This document shows positions 1 through 7,177 of a stretch of 10,206 nucleotides of DNA, in pieces. Within the stretch, counting starts at the first letter, position 1. The number at the start of each line of letters is the position of its first letter. The notes beneath the pieces were generated by a model. That model was not told where the DNA came from, did no database searches, and worked only from the letters and a program-made list of their open reading frames with translations. Made by a program: the position numbers and the translations under genes. The DNA is from Clostridia bacterium (GTDB taxonomy: Bacteria; Bacillota; Clostridia; Christensenellales; Aristaeellaceae), in NCBI GenBank assembly GCA_900754755.1, contig CAAEEC010000268.1, forward strand, positions 1 to 10,206, in the 5' to 3' direction.

Positions 1-903
1 GGCGTTCCCGTCTTCAGCCTGTATGGCGCGTCGCGACGGATGACCCAGCAAATGCTGGACGCGTTTGACGTTTTGGTTTACGACATTCAGGACGTAGGGG
101 CTAGGTTTTACACCTATTTGTACACGCTTTCTTACGCGATGCAGGATTGCGCTAGGGCGGGCAAAACCGTCGTGGTGCTCGACCGGCCCAATCCGCTGGG
201 TGGCGCGATGGAGGGGACGTTGCTGGACGAAGCGTTCCATTCCTTCGTAGGCGAATACGCTATGCCCACGCGCTATGGGCTTACGGTGGGCGAATACGCC
301 CGCTTCGTCCGCGCGCATTTGCAGCTTGATCTCGATCTTTTCGTTTGCCCCATGGAAGGCTACGCGCGAAACATGCTGTATTCGGATACAGGGCTGGTGT
401 TCGTGCCGCCTTCGCCGAATATTCCCACGCTAGAAAGCGCGCTGAGCTATATTGGCACTTGCGTTTTCGAGGGCACAAACCTTTCGGAAGGGCGCGGAAC
501 GGCCACGCCGTTTCAATGGATCGGCGCGCCTTGGCTGGATACCAAGGAATTGGCGGCCGCGATGCGCGCGCTCCAGCTTCCAGGCGTGTTGTTCCGGCGG
601 GCCGCGTTTGTGCCCACCTTCTCCAAATTCGCCGGGCAAAATGTGAACGCGTTGATGTTGCACGTCACGGATGCGCGCGTTTACCAGCCTTTCGCGACAG
701 GGCTGTACCTTCTCGACCAAGCGCGTCGCCAGGCGGGATTCGCCTGGCTCCCTCCGGCGGAGGGCGGCGGATGGCACATCGATCATTTGCTGGGTACGGA
801 CGCTTTTCGCCGGGGGATGAGCGCGCGCGAGTTGATCGCCGCGCATGCGCCGCGGGTAAAGGCGTTTGGCGAGCAGGCGCGGGAATGGTTTTTATACGAA
901 TAA
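1..903 (+). CDS. DUF1343/NamZ-family exo-beta-N-acetylmuramidase, 5'-truncated by window
   Basis: The reading frame is open from base 1, so the gene begins upstream; the ATG at 40 is internal. The 300 visible residues carry the conserved blocks of the DUF1343 family (B. subtilis NamZ/YbbC, glycoside hydrolase family GH171): SLYGASRR at the left edge, then VYDIQDVGARFYTY, LDRPNPLGG, YGLTVGEYAR, PPSPNIPTLESALSY, FEGTNLSEGRG and the C-terminal REWFLYE. Characterised members remove terminal MurNAc from peptidoglycan fragments during wall turnover. Family members are roughly 370-420 residues, so about 80-110 N-terminal residues are missing, including any signal peptide; secretion cannot be judged. 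The gene ends 140 nt before purE and shares no function with it, and a separate promoter follows, so it is probably not part of the purine operon. Family assignment is strong; the exact substrate is inferred from the family. Confidence 0.88.
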   Translation, partial: GVPVFSLYGASRRMTQQMLDAFDVLVYDIQDVGARFYTYLYTLSYAMQDCARAGKTVVVLDRPNPLGGAMEGTLLDEAFHSFVGEYAMPTRYGLTVGEYARFVRAHLQLDLDLFVCPMEGYARNMLYSDTGLVFVPPSPNIPTLESALSYIGTCVFEGTNLSEGRGTATPFQWIGAPWLDTKELAAAMRALQLPGVLFRRAAFVPTFSKFAGQNVNALMLHVTDARVYQPFATGLYLLDQARRQAGFAWLPPAEGGGWHIDHLLGTDAFRRGMSARELIAAHAPRVKAFGEQAREWFLYE

Positions 904-945
904 GCGGCTGGGTGGCGGCGGTACACAACTGTCAATCGCAGATTA

Positions 946-990
946 AATTCCGAATAATCACACAAAATGCCTTGCGAAATGTTCGACTTT
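946..990. promoter_or_regulatory. Putative PurR operator: two inverted PurBox-like sequences
   Basis: The forward box at 946-958 (AATTCCGAATAAT) matches the B. subtilis PurBox consensus as I recall it, AWWWCCGAACWWT, at 12 of 13 positions. The box at 978-990, read on the minus strand (AAAGTCGAACATT), matches at 11 of 13. The CGAA cores (951-954 plus, 982-985 minus) face each other with 19 nt between the boxes; 16-17 nt is the spacing I recall for B. subtilis. The downstream box overlaps the predicted -35 element, so a bound repressor would block the purE promoter. In Bacilli PurR binds such pairs and PRPP relieves repression. No purR gene lies in this window, so binding is inferred. Confidence 0.62.
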
Positions 991-1001
991 CGCGCTATAA
1001 T
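972..1001 (+). promoter_or_regulatory. Predicted sigma-A promoter of the purine operon
   Basis: A perfect -10 hexamer TATAAT lies at 996-1001, with a weak -35 TTGCGA at 972-977 (4 of 6 matches to TTGACA) 18 nt upstream. Transcription should start near 1006-1009, giving a leader of only about 35-40 nt before purE. That is too short for a purine riboswitch, so control would be at initiation. The region is AT-rich compared with the flanking coding sequence. The weak -35 overlaps the second PurBox-like sequence. Confidence 0.7.
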
Positions 1002-1043
1002 AGCAGTGGTTCCTGATTTCATGAGGTACGGAGGCGCTTTGCA

Positions 1044-1535
1044 ATGTTGAAAGTTGCCATTGTGATGGGCAGCGACAGCGATTTGCCGGTGGTTCGCCCG
1101 GCAGCGGAAACGCTGGAAAAGCTGGGCATTCCCTTTGAAGTTCGCGTGATTTCCGCGCATCGCACGCCGGAAATCGCGGCGGAATTTGCCAAAACTGCGC
1201 GCGCAAACGGGTTTGGCGTCATTGTAGCGGCGGCGGGCAAGGCGGCGCATTTGGCGGGCGCGATGGCCGCGAATACCACGCTGCCGGTGGTGGGCATCCC
1301 GGTGAAATCGTCCACGCTCGATGGTTTGGACGCGCTCCTTTCCACGGTGCAGATGCCGTCCGGCATGCCGGTGGCGACCGTGGCCATCGATGGCGCGCAG
1401 AACGCGGCGCTATTGTGCGCGCAGATTTTGTCGCTGGGCGACGCGCGCCTGGCGGAGGAACTTGCCCGCATGCGCGAGGAAATGAAGCAAAAGATCGCCG
1501 AAAAGGATCGCGCGGTGCGCGCGCAGTTTGAATAG
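1044..1535 (+). CDS. purE: PurE, 5-(carboxyamino)imidazole ribonucleotide mutase (class I-like)
   Basis: This 163-residue cytosolic protein is full length for PurE. It forms CAIR, by rearranging N5-CAIR in class I enzymes. Visible motifs are MGSDSD (8-13), which binds the ribose phosphate, SAHRTP (37-42) with the catalytic His39, [11 protein letters not shown] (62-72), and [14 protein letters not shown] (102-115). The HRTP form points to class I; class II AIR carboxylases have SAHKT and a divergent loop. The E. coli loop reads GAGGAAHLPG, so Lys66 and Ala71 replace Gly and Pro. The start is ATG 1044 with GGAGG at 1030-1034, 9 nt upstream. It is the first gene of the operon, right after the promoter. 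No purK, the usual N5-CAIR synthetase partner, is in the window. The identification is firm; the subclass is less so. Confidence 0.96.
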   Translation: MLKVAIVMGSDSDLPVVRPAAETLEKLGIPFEVRVISAHRTPEIAAEFAKTARANGFGVIVAAAGKAAHLAGAMAANTTLPVVGIPVKSSTLDGLDALLSTVQMPSGMPVATVAIDGAQNAALLCAQILSLGDARLAEELARMREEMKQKIAEKDRAVRAQFE

Positions 1536-1544
1536 GGAAAGGGG
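1534..1544 (+). promoter_or_regulatory. Purine-rich ribosome binding site before purC
   Basis: AGGGAAAGGGG overlaps the purE stop codon (1533-1535) and contains no full AGGAGG. Taking AGG at 1540-1542, spacing is 5 nt to GTG 1548 and 14 nt to ATG 1557. It therefore leaves both start codons possible, and the ATG is preferred on protein similarity. It is the least canonical ribosome binding site in the operon. Confidence 0.5.
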
Positions 1545-1556
1545 ATTGTGATTACC

Positions 1557-2267
1557 ATGGAAAAAACGCAGCAGCTGTATGAGGGCAAGGCCAAAAAAGT
1601 ATTCGCCACGACGGACGAAAATTTGTACATTGTGGATTATAAGGACGACGCGACCGCTTTCAACGGCCTCAAAAAGGGCACCATCGCCGGCAAAGGCGAG
1701 ATCAACAACCGCGTGACCAATCACCTGATGCGCATGCTGGAAACCAAGGGCATTCCCACGCACTACGTGAAGGAGCTTTCCCCCCGGGAAACGCTGGTGA
1801 AGAAAGTGACCATCGTGCCCCTGGAAGTGATCGTGCGCAACATCGCCGCCGGTTCGCTCGCCAAGCGCCTGGGCTTGCCCGAGGGCACGAAGCTGAAGAG
1901 CACGGTGCTGGAATTCTGCTATAAGAACGACGAACTGGGCGATCCCATGATCAACGATTCGCACATTCTGGCCATGGGTTTTGCCACGGAAGAGGAGATC
2001 GCCCTTATCCGCGAATACGCGCTGAAGATCAACGATATCCTCACCGAGTACCTGCACGATCTGGGCATTGAACTGATCGATTTCAAGCTCGAGTTCGGCA
2101 AGACGGCCGATGGCACCATCGTGCTGGCAGACGAAATTTCGCCGGACACCTGCCGCTTCTGGGATACAAAGACGGGCGAAAAGCTGGATAAGGACCGCTT
2201 CCGCCGCGATCTGGGCGGCGTGGAAGACGCGTATCACGAGATCCTCCGCCGGTTGCTGGGCGAATAA
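1557..2267 (+). CDS. purC: PurC, SAICAR synthetase
   Basis: PurC joins CAIR and aspartate with ATP to form SAICAR. The 236-residue product has the usual length. It shows [10 protein letters not shown] (7-16) at the nucleotide-binding N terminus, DATAFNG (31-37), the first family signature [14 protein letters not shown] (87-100), the second signature LIDFKLEFG (173-181), and [12 protein letters not shown] (192-203). I start it at ATG 1557 because relatives begin a few residues before [12 protein letters not shown] at 1548 is in frame and would add only three residues (M-I-T). The AGGGG at 1540-1544 lies 12 nt from the ATG but only 3 nt from the GTG, so the start is not fully settled. It follows purE by about 20 nt. 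Confidence 0.96.
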   Translation: MEKTQQLYEGKAKKVFATTDENLYIVDYKDDATAFNGLKKGTIAGKGEINNRVTNHLMRMLETKGIPTHYVKELSPRETLVKKVTIVPLEVIVRNIAAGSLAKRLGLPEGTKLKSTVLEFCYKNDELGDPMINDSHILAMGFATEEEIALIREYALKINDILTEYLHDLGIELIDFKLEFGKTADGTIVLADEISPDTCRFWDTKTGEKLDKDRFRRDLGGVEDAYHEILRRLLGE

Positions 2268-2278
2268 GGAGAAACTGC

Positions 2279-3709
2279 ATGTTTGATAAAGTACACGAGG
2301 AATGCGGCGTATTTGGCATTTACCGCCGCGAACGGAGCAATGTCGCTTCCGATTGCTATTACGCGCTGTACGCGCTGCAACATCGCGGCCAGGAAAGCTG
2401 CGGCATCGCGGTGAACGACCGTGGCGTGATCCATTGCTACAAGGAACTGGGCCTGGTGAACGATGTTTTCAACAGCGACCGGCTCAATGAGATCGGCATG
2501 GGCCACATGGCGATCGGCCATGTGCGCTATGGCACGATGGGCATGAATCCGCGGCTGAACGCGCAGCCCATGGTGGTCAACCACATCAAAGGCGCGCTGG
2601 CGCTGGCGCACAACGGTGCGCTTTCCAACGCGGTGAATCTGCGCGAAAAGTTAGAATTGGAAGGCTCCATTTTCCACACCACCAGCGATACCGAGGTCAT
2701 TTCCTATCTCATCACCCGCGAGCGCCTCAAGTGCGATAGCATTGAGGAAGCCGTTTCCCGCGCGATGAACCAACTGGAAGGCGCGTATTCGCTGGTAATC
2801 CTTTCGCCCAGCAAGCTGATCGCTGTGCGGGATCCGCGCGGTTTCCGTCCCCTGTGCATGGGTAAATTGCCGGATGGCTCCGTGGTGTTTGCCAGCGAAA
2901 GCTGCGCGCTGGACAGCATTGGCGCTTCGTTCGAGCGCGATATCGAGCCGGGCGAAATCGTGGTAGCGGATAAAAATGGCGTGCGTTCCCTGCGCGAGCA
3001 TTGCGGGAAGGCGCCCAAGACGTCCTGCATTTTCGAATACATCTACTTCGCGCGGCCGGATTCCGTGATCGACGGTTCCTCGGTGCACGTGGCGCGGCAG
3101 CGCGCGGGCGCGTTTTTGGCGCTGGAGCATCCCGTGCAGGCGGATGTGGTCATCGGCGTGCCGGATTCGGGCATTGACGCGGCCATTGGCTACGCGCGTC
3201 AGAGCGGCATTCCCTATGGTCTGGGCTTTATCAAAAACAAGTATATCGGCCGCACGTTCATTCAGCCTTCGCAGGCGGATCGCGAGAACCTCGTGCGCAT
3301 CAAGCTCAATCCCGTGGCGTCCACGGTGAAGGGCAAGCGCGTGGTGCTCATCGACGATTCCATCGTGCGCGGCACCACCAGCGGCCCCATCGTGAAGCTT
3401 CTGCGCAAGGCAGGCGCTACGGAAGTGCACATGCGCGTTTCCGCCCCGCCCTTTAAGTACCCCTGCTATTTCGGCACGGATATCGATAGCGCGGACAAGC
3501 TTATCGCCAACAACCACACCGTGGAAGAGATCGCCAAGATCATCGGCGTGGATTCGCTGGGCTATCTGAGCTGCGAGAACGTGGTGAAGCTGTGCGACAA
3601 TACCTGCGGCTTCTGCACCGCCTGCTTTGATGGCAAATATCCCTGCGAGCCGCCGTGCAATCCCGGCAAGTTCCGCTTCGAAACCCAACTGGAGGAGGAT
3701 GGGGAATGA
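2279..3709 (+). CDS. purF: PurF, amidophosphoribosyltransferase (Fe-S, propeptide type)
   Basis: PurF makes 5-phosphoribosylamine from PRPP and glutamine, the first committed step and the usual point of feedback inhibition. The 476-residue product has an N-terminal class II glutaminase domain with Cys9 as presumed nucleophile, preceded by an eight-residue propeptide (MFDKVHEE); B. subtilis has eleven. HRGQESCG (35-42), GHVRYGTMG (80-88) and AHNGALSN (110-117) are further glutaminase motifs. The phosphoribosyltransferase half has the PRPP loop [13 protein letters not shown] (355-367). Cys250, Cys396, Cys443 and Cys446 align with the four 4Fe-4S ligands of the Bacillus enzyme. The C terminus has more cysteines than I expect (432, 439, 449, 456, 460). 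The ribosome binding site AAGGAG (2266-2271) overlaps the purC stop, and the ATG is 7 nt further on. Confidence 0.97.
   Translation: MFDKVHEECGVFGIYRRERSNVASDCYYALYALQHRGQESCGIAVNDRGVIHCYKELGLVNDVFNSDRLNEIGMGHMAIGHVRYGTMGMNPRLNAQPMVVNHIKGALALAHNGALSNAVNLREKLELEGSIFHTTSDTEVISYLITRERLKCDSIEEAVSRAMNQLEGAYSLVILSPSKLIAVRDPRGFRPLCMGKLPDGSVVFASESCALDSIGASFERDIEPGEIVVADKNGVRSLREHCGKAPKTSCIFEYIYFARPDSVIDGSSVHVARQRAGAFLALEHPVQADVVIGVPDSGIDAAIGYARQSGIPYGLGFIKNKYIGRTFIQPSQADRENLVRIKLNPVASTVKGKRVVLIDDSIVRGTTSGPIVKLLRKAGATEVHMRVSAPPFKYPCYFGTDIDSADKLIANNHTVEEIAKIIGVDSLGYLSCENVVKLCDNTCGFCTACFDGKYPCEPPCNPGKFRFETQLEEDGE
3691..3698 (+). promoter_or_regulatory. Ribosome binding site that fixes the purM start
   Basis: GGAGGAGG lies inside the last codons of purF and ends 7 nt before ATG 3706. 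It supports that start over the longer in-frame ATG at 3655, which would prepend 17 residues of out-of-frame purF sequence. It couples purM translation to purF termination. Confidence 0.85.
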
Positions 3710-4719
3710 AGAGCCACAGCGAAAGCTACCGCGCCGCGGGCGTGGACATCACGGCCGGTTACCGCGCCGTGGAACTGATGAAGCAGCACGTCGCGCGCAC
3801 CATGACGCCTGGCGTACTGGAAGGCTTGGGCGGTTTTGGCGGCCTGTTTGAGTTGGATCTCACCGGCATGACCCGCCCCGTGCTCGTGAGCGGCACGGAC
3901 GGTGTGGGCACCAAGCTGAAGATCGCTTTCGAACTGGATAAGCACGATACCGTTGGCATCGACTGCGTGGCCATGTGCGCGAACGACGTGGTTTGCTGCG
4001 GTGCGAAGCCCCTGTTTTTCCTGGATTATATCGCCTGCGGCCAAAACGTGCCCGAACGGATCGCCGCCATCGTTTCCGGCGTGGCTGAGGGCTGCGTGCA
4101 GGCGGGCTGCGCGCTGATCGGCGGGGAAACCGCCGAGATGCCAGGCTTTTATCCTGAGGATGAGTATGACCTGGCGGGCTTTGTGGTGGGCGCGGTGGAC
4201 AAATCGCGCTTGTTCAACCGTATGCACATGCGCGCGGGCGACGTGGTGCTCGCGCTCCCGTCCTCCGGCGTGCATTCCAATGGCTTTTCGCTGGTGCGCA
4301 AGGTGCTGCCCGACCGCTCCCTGTATGTGGAAGAACTGGGCGCCACGCTGGGTGAGGCGCTGCTCGTGCCTACGAAGATCTATGTAAAACCCGTGCTCGC
4401 GCTGGCGGAGCGGATCGAAGTAAAGGGCGCTTCGCACATCACGGGCGGCGGTTTTTATGAGAATGTGCCGCGCTGCCTGCCTTCCGGGCTGAGCGCGCGC
4501 ATTGAAAAGAAGGCCGTGCGCACGCCGCCCATTTTCGATGTGATTCAGAAGGCGGGGAACGTGCCCGAGCGCGATATGTTCAATACGTTCAATATGGGCG
4601 TGGGCATGTGCCTGATCGTGGATAAGGAAGATGCGGATACCGCCCTTTCCATCGCGAAGGACGCCTATGTGCTGGGCGAACTGGTCAAGGGCGACGGAGG
4701 CATTGAGCTATGCGAGTAA
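3706..4719 (+). CDS. purM: PurM, AIR synthetase (FGAM cyclo-ligase)
   Basis: PurM uses ATP to close the imidazole ring, turning FGAM into AIR. The 337 residues match the family's 330-350. Motifs are [16 protein letters not shown] (11-26), GGFGGLFEL (42-50), [11 protein letters not shown] (62-72) for the ATP and substrate site, [18 protein letters not shown] (85-102), [11 protein letters not shown] (139-149), [16 protein letters not shown] (186-201) and [12 protein letters not shown] (245-256). It belongs to the same ATP-binding superfamily as PurL, encoded downstream. The ATG overlaps the purF stop as ATGA, which with the strong GGAGGAGG upstream suggests translational coupling. Its end overlaps purN by 10 bp. 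Confidence 0.97.
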   Translation: MKSHSESYRAAGVDITAGYRAVELMKQHVARTMTPGVLEGLGGFGGLFELDLTGMTRPVLVSGTDGVGTKLKIAFELDKHDTVGIDCVAMCANDVVCCGAKPLFFLDYIACGQNVPERIAAIVSGVAEGCVQAGCALIGGETAEMPGFYPEDEYDLAGFVVGAVDKSRLFNRMHMRAGDVVLALPSSGVHSNGFSLVRKVLPDRSLYVEELGATLGEALLVPTKIYVKPVLALAERIEVKGASHITGGGFYENVPRCLPSGLSARIEKKAVRTPPIFDVIQKAGNVPERDMFNTFNMGVGMCLIVDKEDADTALSIAKDAYVLGELVKGDGGIELCE

Positions 4720-5309
4720 AGGTCGCGGTGCTCGTTTCCGGCGGCGGCACGAATTTGCAGGCTCTGCTCGACGCGAACCTGCAGCACGGGGAAATCGCTT
4801 TTGTGCTTTCCAACCGCAAGGCGGCGTATGCGTTGGAGCGCGCCCGCGCGCGCGGCGTGGAAACCGCTGTGCTTTCGAACGTGATGGAGCCGGATCCCGT
4901 CCGCCGGGATGAAAAGCTGCTGGAAATGCTGCGCGCGCGTGGCATCCAGGTGGTTGCGCTGGCGGGCTATCTGGGCATTTTGGGCGAAAAGACCGTTTCC
5001 GCTTATGAAAACCGGATTGTAAACATCCATCCGGCGCTGATCCCCTCGTTTTGCGGCAAGGGTTATTATGGCCTGCGCGTGCACGAGGCCGCGCTTGCGC
5101 GCGGCGTGAAGGTCACGGGCGCGACGGCGCACCTGGTGAATCTCGGCGTGGACGAGGGGCCGATTCTGTTGCAAAAGGCGGTGGACGTTCTGCCGGGGGA
5201 CACGCCGGAAACCCTGCAAAAGCGCGTGATGGAACAGGCGGAGTGGAAGCTGCTTCCCGCCGCCGTGGACATGGTTTGCCAGTGGGCAAAGGAGGAAGAA
5301 ACGCTATGA
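4710..5309 (+). CDS. purN: PurN, glycinamide ribonucleotide formyltransferase
   Basis: PurN transfers the formyl group of 10-formyl-tetrahydrofolate to GAR, giving FGAR. The 199 residues are typical. The N-terminal phosphate-binding segment reads [14 protein letters not shown] (7-20). The catalytic trio of the family is present: Asn105 and His107 in [10 protein letters not shown], and Asp148 in GVDEGP, which match E. coli Asn106, His108 and Asp144. [19 protein letters not shown] (114-132) is the loop form common in Gram-positive PurN. GGAGG at 4696-4700 lies 9 nt before the ATG, inside purM; the two genes overlap by 10 bp. It follows purM directly, as in many Firmicute pur operons. Confidence 0.96.
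   Translation: MRVKVAVLVSGGGTNLQALLDANLQHGEIAFVLSNRKAAYALERARARGVETAVLSNVMEPDPVRRDEKLLEMLRARGIQVVALAGYLGILGEKTVSAYENRIVNIHPALIPSFCGKGYYGLRVHEAALARGVKVTGATAHLVNLGVDEGPILLQKAVDVLPGDTPETLQKRVMEQAEWKLLPAAVDMVCQWAKEEETL
5291..5297 (+). promoter_or_regulatory. Ribosome binding site that fixes the purO start
   Basis: GGAGGAA sits in the last codons of purN, with its GGAGG core (5291-5295) 10 nt before ATG 5306. It supports starting the IMP cyclohydrolase there. The same frame stays open back to an ATG at 5051, but that stretch is arginine-rich read-through of purN in another frame. Confidence 0.8.
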
Positions 5310-5986
5310 ATACGGTATTTCAGGCCGTGGGCGCGGTCAGCTATCCTGGCCGTGGCATCGTGGCCGGCATGAATGAGCGGGGCGAGAAGGTGCTCGTCTA
5401 TTTCATCATGGGGCGCAGCGAGAACAGCCGCAACCGCGTTTTCGTGGCTGAGGGCGAGGGCCTGCGCACGCAGGCGGCGGATCCTTCGGCGGTGGTCGAT
5501 CCCTCGCTGATCATTTATTCTGCCGTGCGCACGTTTGGCGACCGCACCATCGTCACCAACGGCGACCAGACGGACACGATTTACGATTTCCTGGCCACGG
5601 GTGGCACGTTTGAAGACGCGCTGCGCACCCGCGAATACGAGCCGGACGCGCCCAACTACACGCCCCGCATCAGCTGCCTGATGAAGGGCAATGGCGCGCA
5701 CAAAATGAGCATCCTCAAGCGGGAAGGCGAAACCTGCCAGCGCTTCTTCTTTGAGTACGCGCCGGTTTGGAGCGTGGGCCATTACCTGCACACCTACCAG
5801 GGTGACGGCAATCCCATCCCATCGTTCGTGGGCGAGCCGGAATCCGTTTCGCTCGTTGGCGGCGCGGAAGAAATCGGTCAGGGCATCTGGGACGCGCTCG
5901 ACGCGGACAATAAGGTCGCGCTGTTCGTGCGCGTGGGCGGGGAAACTCGCATCTTCAACAAGCGAAAGGAGGCCGCGGCCCGATGA
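5306..5986 (+). CDS. purO: IMP cyclohydrolase, PurO-like (archaeal-type)
   Basis: This 226-residue protein resembles the IMP cyclohydrolase family PF07826, first described as PurO in methanogenic archaea, which closes the ring of FAICAR to IMP. It is unrelated to the MGS-like cyclohydrolase domain of PurH. Recognisable segments are SYPGRGIVAG (12-21), FIMGRSENSRNRVF (33-46), which corresponds to the conserved arginine- and asparagine-bearing strand of PurO, and PNYTPRISCLM (116-126) in the middle. Context supports the call: the next gene is an AICAR formyltransferase lacking the cyclohydrolase domain, so this protein supplies the missing activity. It starts as ATGA on the purN stop and ends as ATGA on the next start. 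I recognise the family from sequence and context, but did not assign individual catalytic residues. Confidence 0.87.
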   Translation: MNTVFQAVGAVSYPGRGIVAGMNERGEKVLVYFIMGRSENSRNRVFVAEGEGLRTQAADPSAVVDPSLIIYSAVRTFGDRTIVTNGDQTDTIYDFLATGGTFEDALRTREYEPDAPNYTPRISCLMKGNGAHKMSILKREGETCQRFFFEYAPVWSVGHYLHTYQGDGNPIPSFVGEPESVSLVGGAEEIGQGIWDALDADNKVALFVRVGGETRIFNKRKEAAAR

Positions 5987-7158
5987 AGGAACTCGCGCTG
6001 AAATACGGCTGCAATCCCAACCAGAAGCCTGCCCGCATCTTTATGGAAGAGGGCGAATTGCCGGTGAAGGTGCTTTCGGGCCGGCCGGGGTATATCAATT
6101 TTCTGGACGCGCTCAACGGCTACCAGCTCGTGAGCGAGCTGAAAGCGGCCACGGGCCTGCCCGCCGCCACCTCGTTCAAGCACGTGAGCCCCGCGGGCGC
6201 GGCGGTCGGCGTGGAACTGGATGAAACGCTGCGCAAGATCTATTTTGTGCCAAAGGGCGACGCGCTTTCTCCGCTCGCCTGCGCGTATGCGCGCGCGCGC
6301 GGCGCGGACCGCATGTCCTCCTTCGGCGATTACATCGCCCTGAGCGACCCCTGCGATGTGCCCACGGCCAAGCTGATCGCCCGCGAGGTATCGGATGGGA
6401 TCATCGCGCCCGGCTACGAACCGGAAGCGCTGGAAATCCTCAAAAACAAGCGCAAGGGCGCTTACAACGTGGTGGAGATCGATCCCGCTTACCGGCCCGC
6501 TGCGCTGGAGCGCAAGATGTGCTATGGCGTCACCTTCGAGCAGGGGCACAACGATATCCAGTTGCAAGCCTCCATGCTGGAAAACCGGCCCACGGCCAAC
6601 AAAGAGATTCCCGACAGCGCCATGCGCGATTTGCTGATCGCGCTGATTGCGCTCAAATACACGCAATCGAATTCCGTGTGCTATGCGCTGGGCGGCCAGA
6701 CCATCGGCGTGGGCGCGGGCCAGCAGTCGCGCATCCACTGCACGCGCCTGGCGGGCGATAAGGCCGATCGCTGGTATCTGCGGCAGCATCCCAAGGTCAT
6801 GGCGCTCAAGTTCCGCGAGGGTATGGGCCGGCCTGACCGCGATAACACCATCGACGTCTACATTTCCGAGGAGTGGGAAGACGTGCTGGGCGACGATGTG
6901 TGGCAGCAGTATTTTGCGGTGCGGCCTGAGCCGCTCACCGCACAGGAAAAGCGCGAATGGCTCAAGGGCCTGAAGAATGTGGCGCTGGGCAGCGATGCGT
7001 TCTTCCCCTTTGGCGATAACGTGGAGCGCGCGCACAAGAGCGGCGTGGCCTATATCGCGCAGCCGGGCGGTTCCATTCGCGATGACAACGTAATCGCCGC
7101 GTGCGACAAATACGGCATCGCCATGGCGTTCACGGGCGTTCGCCTGTTCCATCACTAA
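5983..7158 (+). CDS. purH: Stand-alone AICAR formyltransferase (PurH-like, no IMPCH domain)
   Basis: The enzyme formylates AICAR to FAICAR with 10-formyl-tetrahydrofolate. The 391 residues cover only the formyltransferase part; bifunctional PurH is about 510-530 residues with an N-terminal IMP cyclohydrolase domain, absent here. The protein opens at LKYGCNPNQ (6-14), matching LRYGENPHQ at the start of that part in PurH. Lys66-His67 in SFKHVSPAG correspond to the catalytic Lys-His pair (KHANPCG in E. coli). Other motifs are KYTQSNSV (225-232), GAGQQSR (244-250), GSDAFFPF (336-343) with the conserved Asp, PGGSIRDD (361-368) and the C-terminal FTGVRLFHH, where PurH has FTGMRHFRH. AAAGGAGG at 5965-5972 precedes the ATG by 10 nt, and the ATG overlaps the purO stop. 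The symbol purH applies only to this domain. Confidence 0.94.
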   Translation: MKELALKYGCNPNQKPARIFMEEGELPVKVLSGRPGYINFLDALNGYQLVSELKAATGLPAATSFKHVSPAGAAVGVELDETLRKIYFVPKGDALSPLACAYARARGADRMSSFGDYIALSDPCDVPTAKLIAREVSDGIIAPGYEPEALEILKNKRKGAYNVVEIDPAYRPAALERKMCYGVTFEQGHNDIQLQASMLENRPTANKEIPDSAMRDLLIALIALKYTQSNSVCYALGGQTIGVGAGQQSRIHCTRLAGDKADRWYLRQHPKVMALKFREGMGRPDRDNTIDVYISEEWEDVLGDDVWQQYFAVRPEPLTAQEKREWLKGLKNVALGSDAFFPFGDNVERAHKSGVAYIAQPGGSIRDDNVIAACDKYGIAMAFTGVRLFHH

Positions 7159-7177
7159 AGCAGGAGGAGAAAAGGGC

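Noticed and set aside
904..960. Rho-independent terminator after the NamZ-family gene
   Set aside because: The only inverted repeat I found is a 3 bp stem (CTG/CAG around 929-940) with no U-run. That is too weak to call a terminator.
975..985. Short palindrome CGAA-ATG-TTCG as a separate operator
   Set aside because: The TTCG arm is the core of the second PurBox-like sequence. The longer 13-nt matches with a well-placed partner explain it better, though a different dimeric regulator cannot be excluded.
904..1043. Purine riboswitch in the purE leader
   Set aside because: The predicted transcript start near 1006-1009 leaves under 40 nt before purE, and I see no purine-aptamer core or terminator/antiterminator pair. 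The whole gap is only 140 nt.
3655..3705. Longer N terminus for PurM from ATG 3655
   Set aside because: The 17 extra residues are purF sequence read in another frame. ATG 3706 has GGAGGAGG 7 nt upstream and gives the length and start expected for PurM.
5051..5305. Longer N terminus for the IMP cyclohydrolase from ATG 5051
   Set aside because: The 85 extra residues are arginine- and glycine-rich, overlap the catalytic part of purN, and do not resemble the family. ATG 5306 has a good ribosome binding site and the usual start.
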